The translations under genes and the position numbers were made by a program. Positions 63,871-64,000 of a stretch of 64,000 nt of DNA are shown in pieces. The notes under the pieces were generated by a model that was not told where the DNA came from, did no database searches, and was given only the letters and a program-made list of their open reading frames with translations. This stretch comes from Bacteroidales bacterium (GTDB lineage: Bacteria > Bacteroidota > Bacteroidia > Bacteroidales > UBA932): contig JAFVQD010000006.1 in the NCBI GenBank assembly GCA_017504965.1, positions 291,105 to 355,104 of the forward strand. The letters run 5' to 3'. Each line of letters begins with the position of its first letter. Within the stretch, counting starts at the first letter, position 1.

Positions 63871-63878
63871 TATATTTG
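63871..63878 (+). promoter_or_regulatory. -7 box pointing out of the window
   Basis: TATATTTG fits TAnnTTTG exactly and follows directly on the gcvP terminator. No start codon with a protein-like frame follows before 64000, so it would drive a long leader or a non-coding RNA. Confidence 0.4.
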
Positions 63879-63883
63879 ATGTA

Positions 63884-64000
63884 GTTTGATTAAGATTCTT
63901 TGAGTATCAAACCATTAAGAAGAACTTGCATGAGAATGGGCAATGGATAAGAAATTGCTAACTTGTTTTGTTACACTATATTCCTCATGCTTTTCAAATA
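63884..64000 (+). other. structured non-coding segment (possible small RNA or leader)
   Basis: No open frame is seen here. Hairpins can be drawn with arms gtttgat (63884-63890)/atcaaac (63906-63912), and gcatgag-aat (63928-63937)/att-c-ctcatgc (63980-63990) enclosing gcaat (63940-63944)/attgc (63954-63958). The outer stem is followed by tttt. It may be a small RNA, the leader of a gene outside the window, or a chance set of stems. Confidence 0.25.

Noticed and set aside
1..64000. Mobile elements, CRISPR arrays, toxin-antitoxin or secretion islands
   Set aside because: I looked for transposases, integrases, regular direct repeats and defence-gene motifs and saw none; gene content is core metabolism and envelope.

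Overview
This is a compact, gene-dense stretch of a Bacteroidota chromosome, most likely order Bacteroidales; I cannot fix the genus. The evidence is the set of Bacteroidota-type families (DUF5074-like propeller lipoprotein, ECF sigma factor followed by a membrane-anchored beta-barrel protein, EnvC-like protein after a TPR protein, fused nucleoside kinase, GH77 with N-terminal starch-binding domains, purH-mreBCD-mrdA-rodA order), the lack of Shine-Dalgarno sequences, and many exact copies of the Bacteroidota -7 promoter box TAnnTTTG just upstream of genes. waaA implies a Gram-negative envelope with Kdo-containing lipid A. Only about 2 kb is non-coding, and no gap between genes reaches 300 bases apart from the tRNA region. 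I see no insertion sequence, prophage, CRISPR array or rRNA.

Layout. 1-5596: a SPOR-domain protein and a LEA14-like lipoprotein (minus) face miaB, an OsmC-family gene and a propeller lipoprotein (plus); cysS and a tail-less ssb follow on the minus strand. 5779-6446: a small zinc-ribbon gene, a cluster of palindromes and two minus-strand tRNAs (Met-CAU, Gln-CUG). 6511-17194: ispF, then tight plus-strand runs (small membrane protein-mutL-rhomboid-EEP phosphatase-tsaC-rsmE; acyltransferase-like DUF5009-yfcE-like-DPP-pnuC). 17222-24397: a SUMF1-type secreted protein, then minus-strand namZ-tsaE-comM and ECF sigma-barrel-waaA. 24480-34693: TPR-envC-like-nucleoside kinase (plus), uvrA and a metallo-beta-lactamase-fold hydrolase (minus), a deoxynucleoside kinase (plus), radA (minus). 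34757-44383: two secreted hydrolases (plus), then minus-strand panC-panD-flippase-barrel-GH77, a PfkB kinase (plus) and prmC. 44373-53616: minus-strand PBP1A-ddl-phosphoesterase/PQQ-prmC run, topA, an Lrp-type regulator, ispD. 53712-60925: purH-mreB-mreC-mreD-mrdA-rodA, the cell-elongation operon. 60980-63802: gcvP with a strong terminator, then an unexplained structured segment running out of the window.

Many genes act on the envelope: lipid II precursor and cross-linking (ddl, PBP1A, mrdA, rodA), elongasome scaffold (mreBCD), wall turnover (namZ, EnvC-like, SPOR, perhaps the serine hydrolase and C26 peptidase), LPS core (waaA) and a probable envelope-sensing sigma circuit. Others serve translation and tRNA modification (miaB, cysS, tsaC, tsaE, rsmE, prmC), DNA repair and topology (mutL, uvrA, radA, comM, topA, ssb), and cofactors, nucleotides and isoprenoids (panCD, pnuC, purH, ispD, ispF).

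Most of the window is ordinary core genome. The points I would look at again are the sigma-barrel-waaA operon, a MutL whose endonuclease motif is damaged, predicted near-leaderless transcripts, the structured non-coding tail at 63871-63995 and the palindrome cluster beside tRNA-Met.
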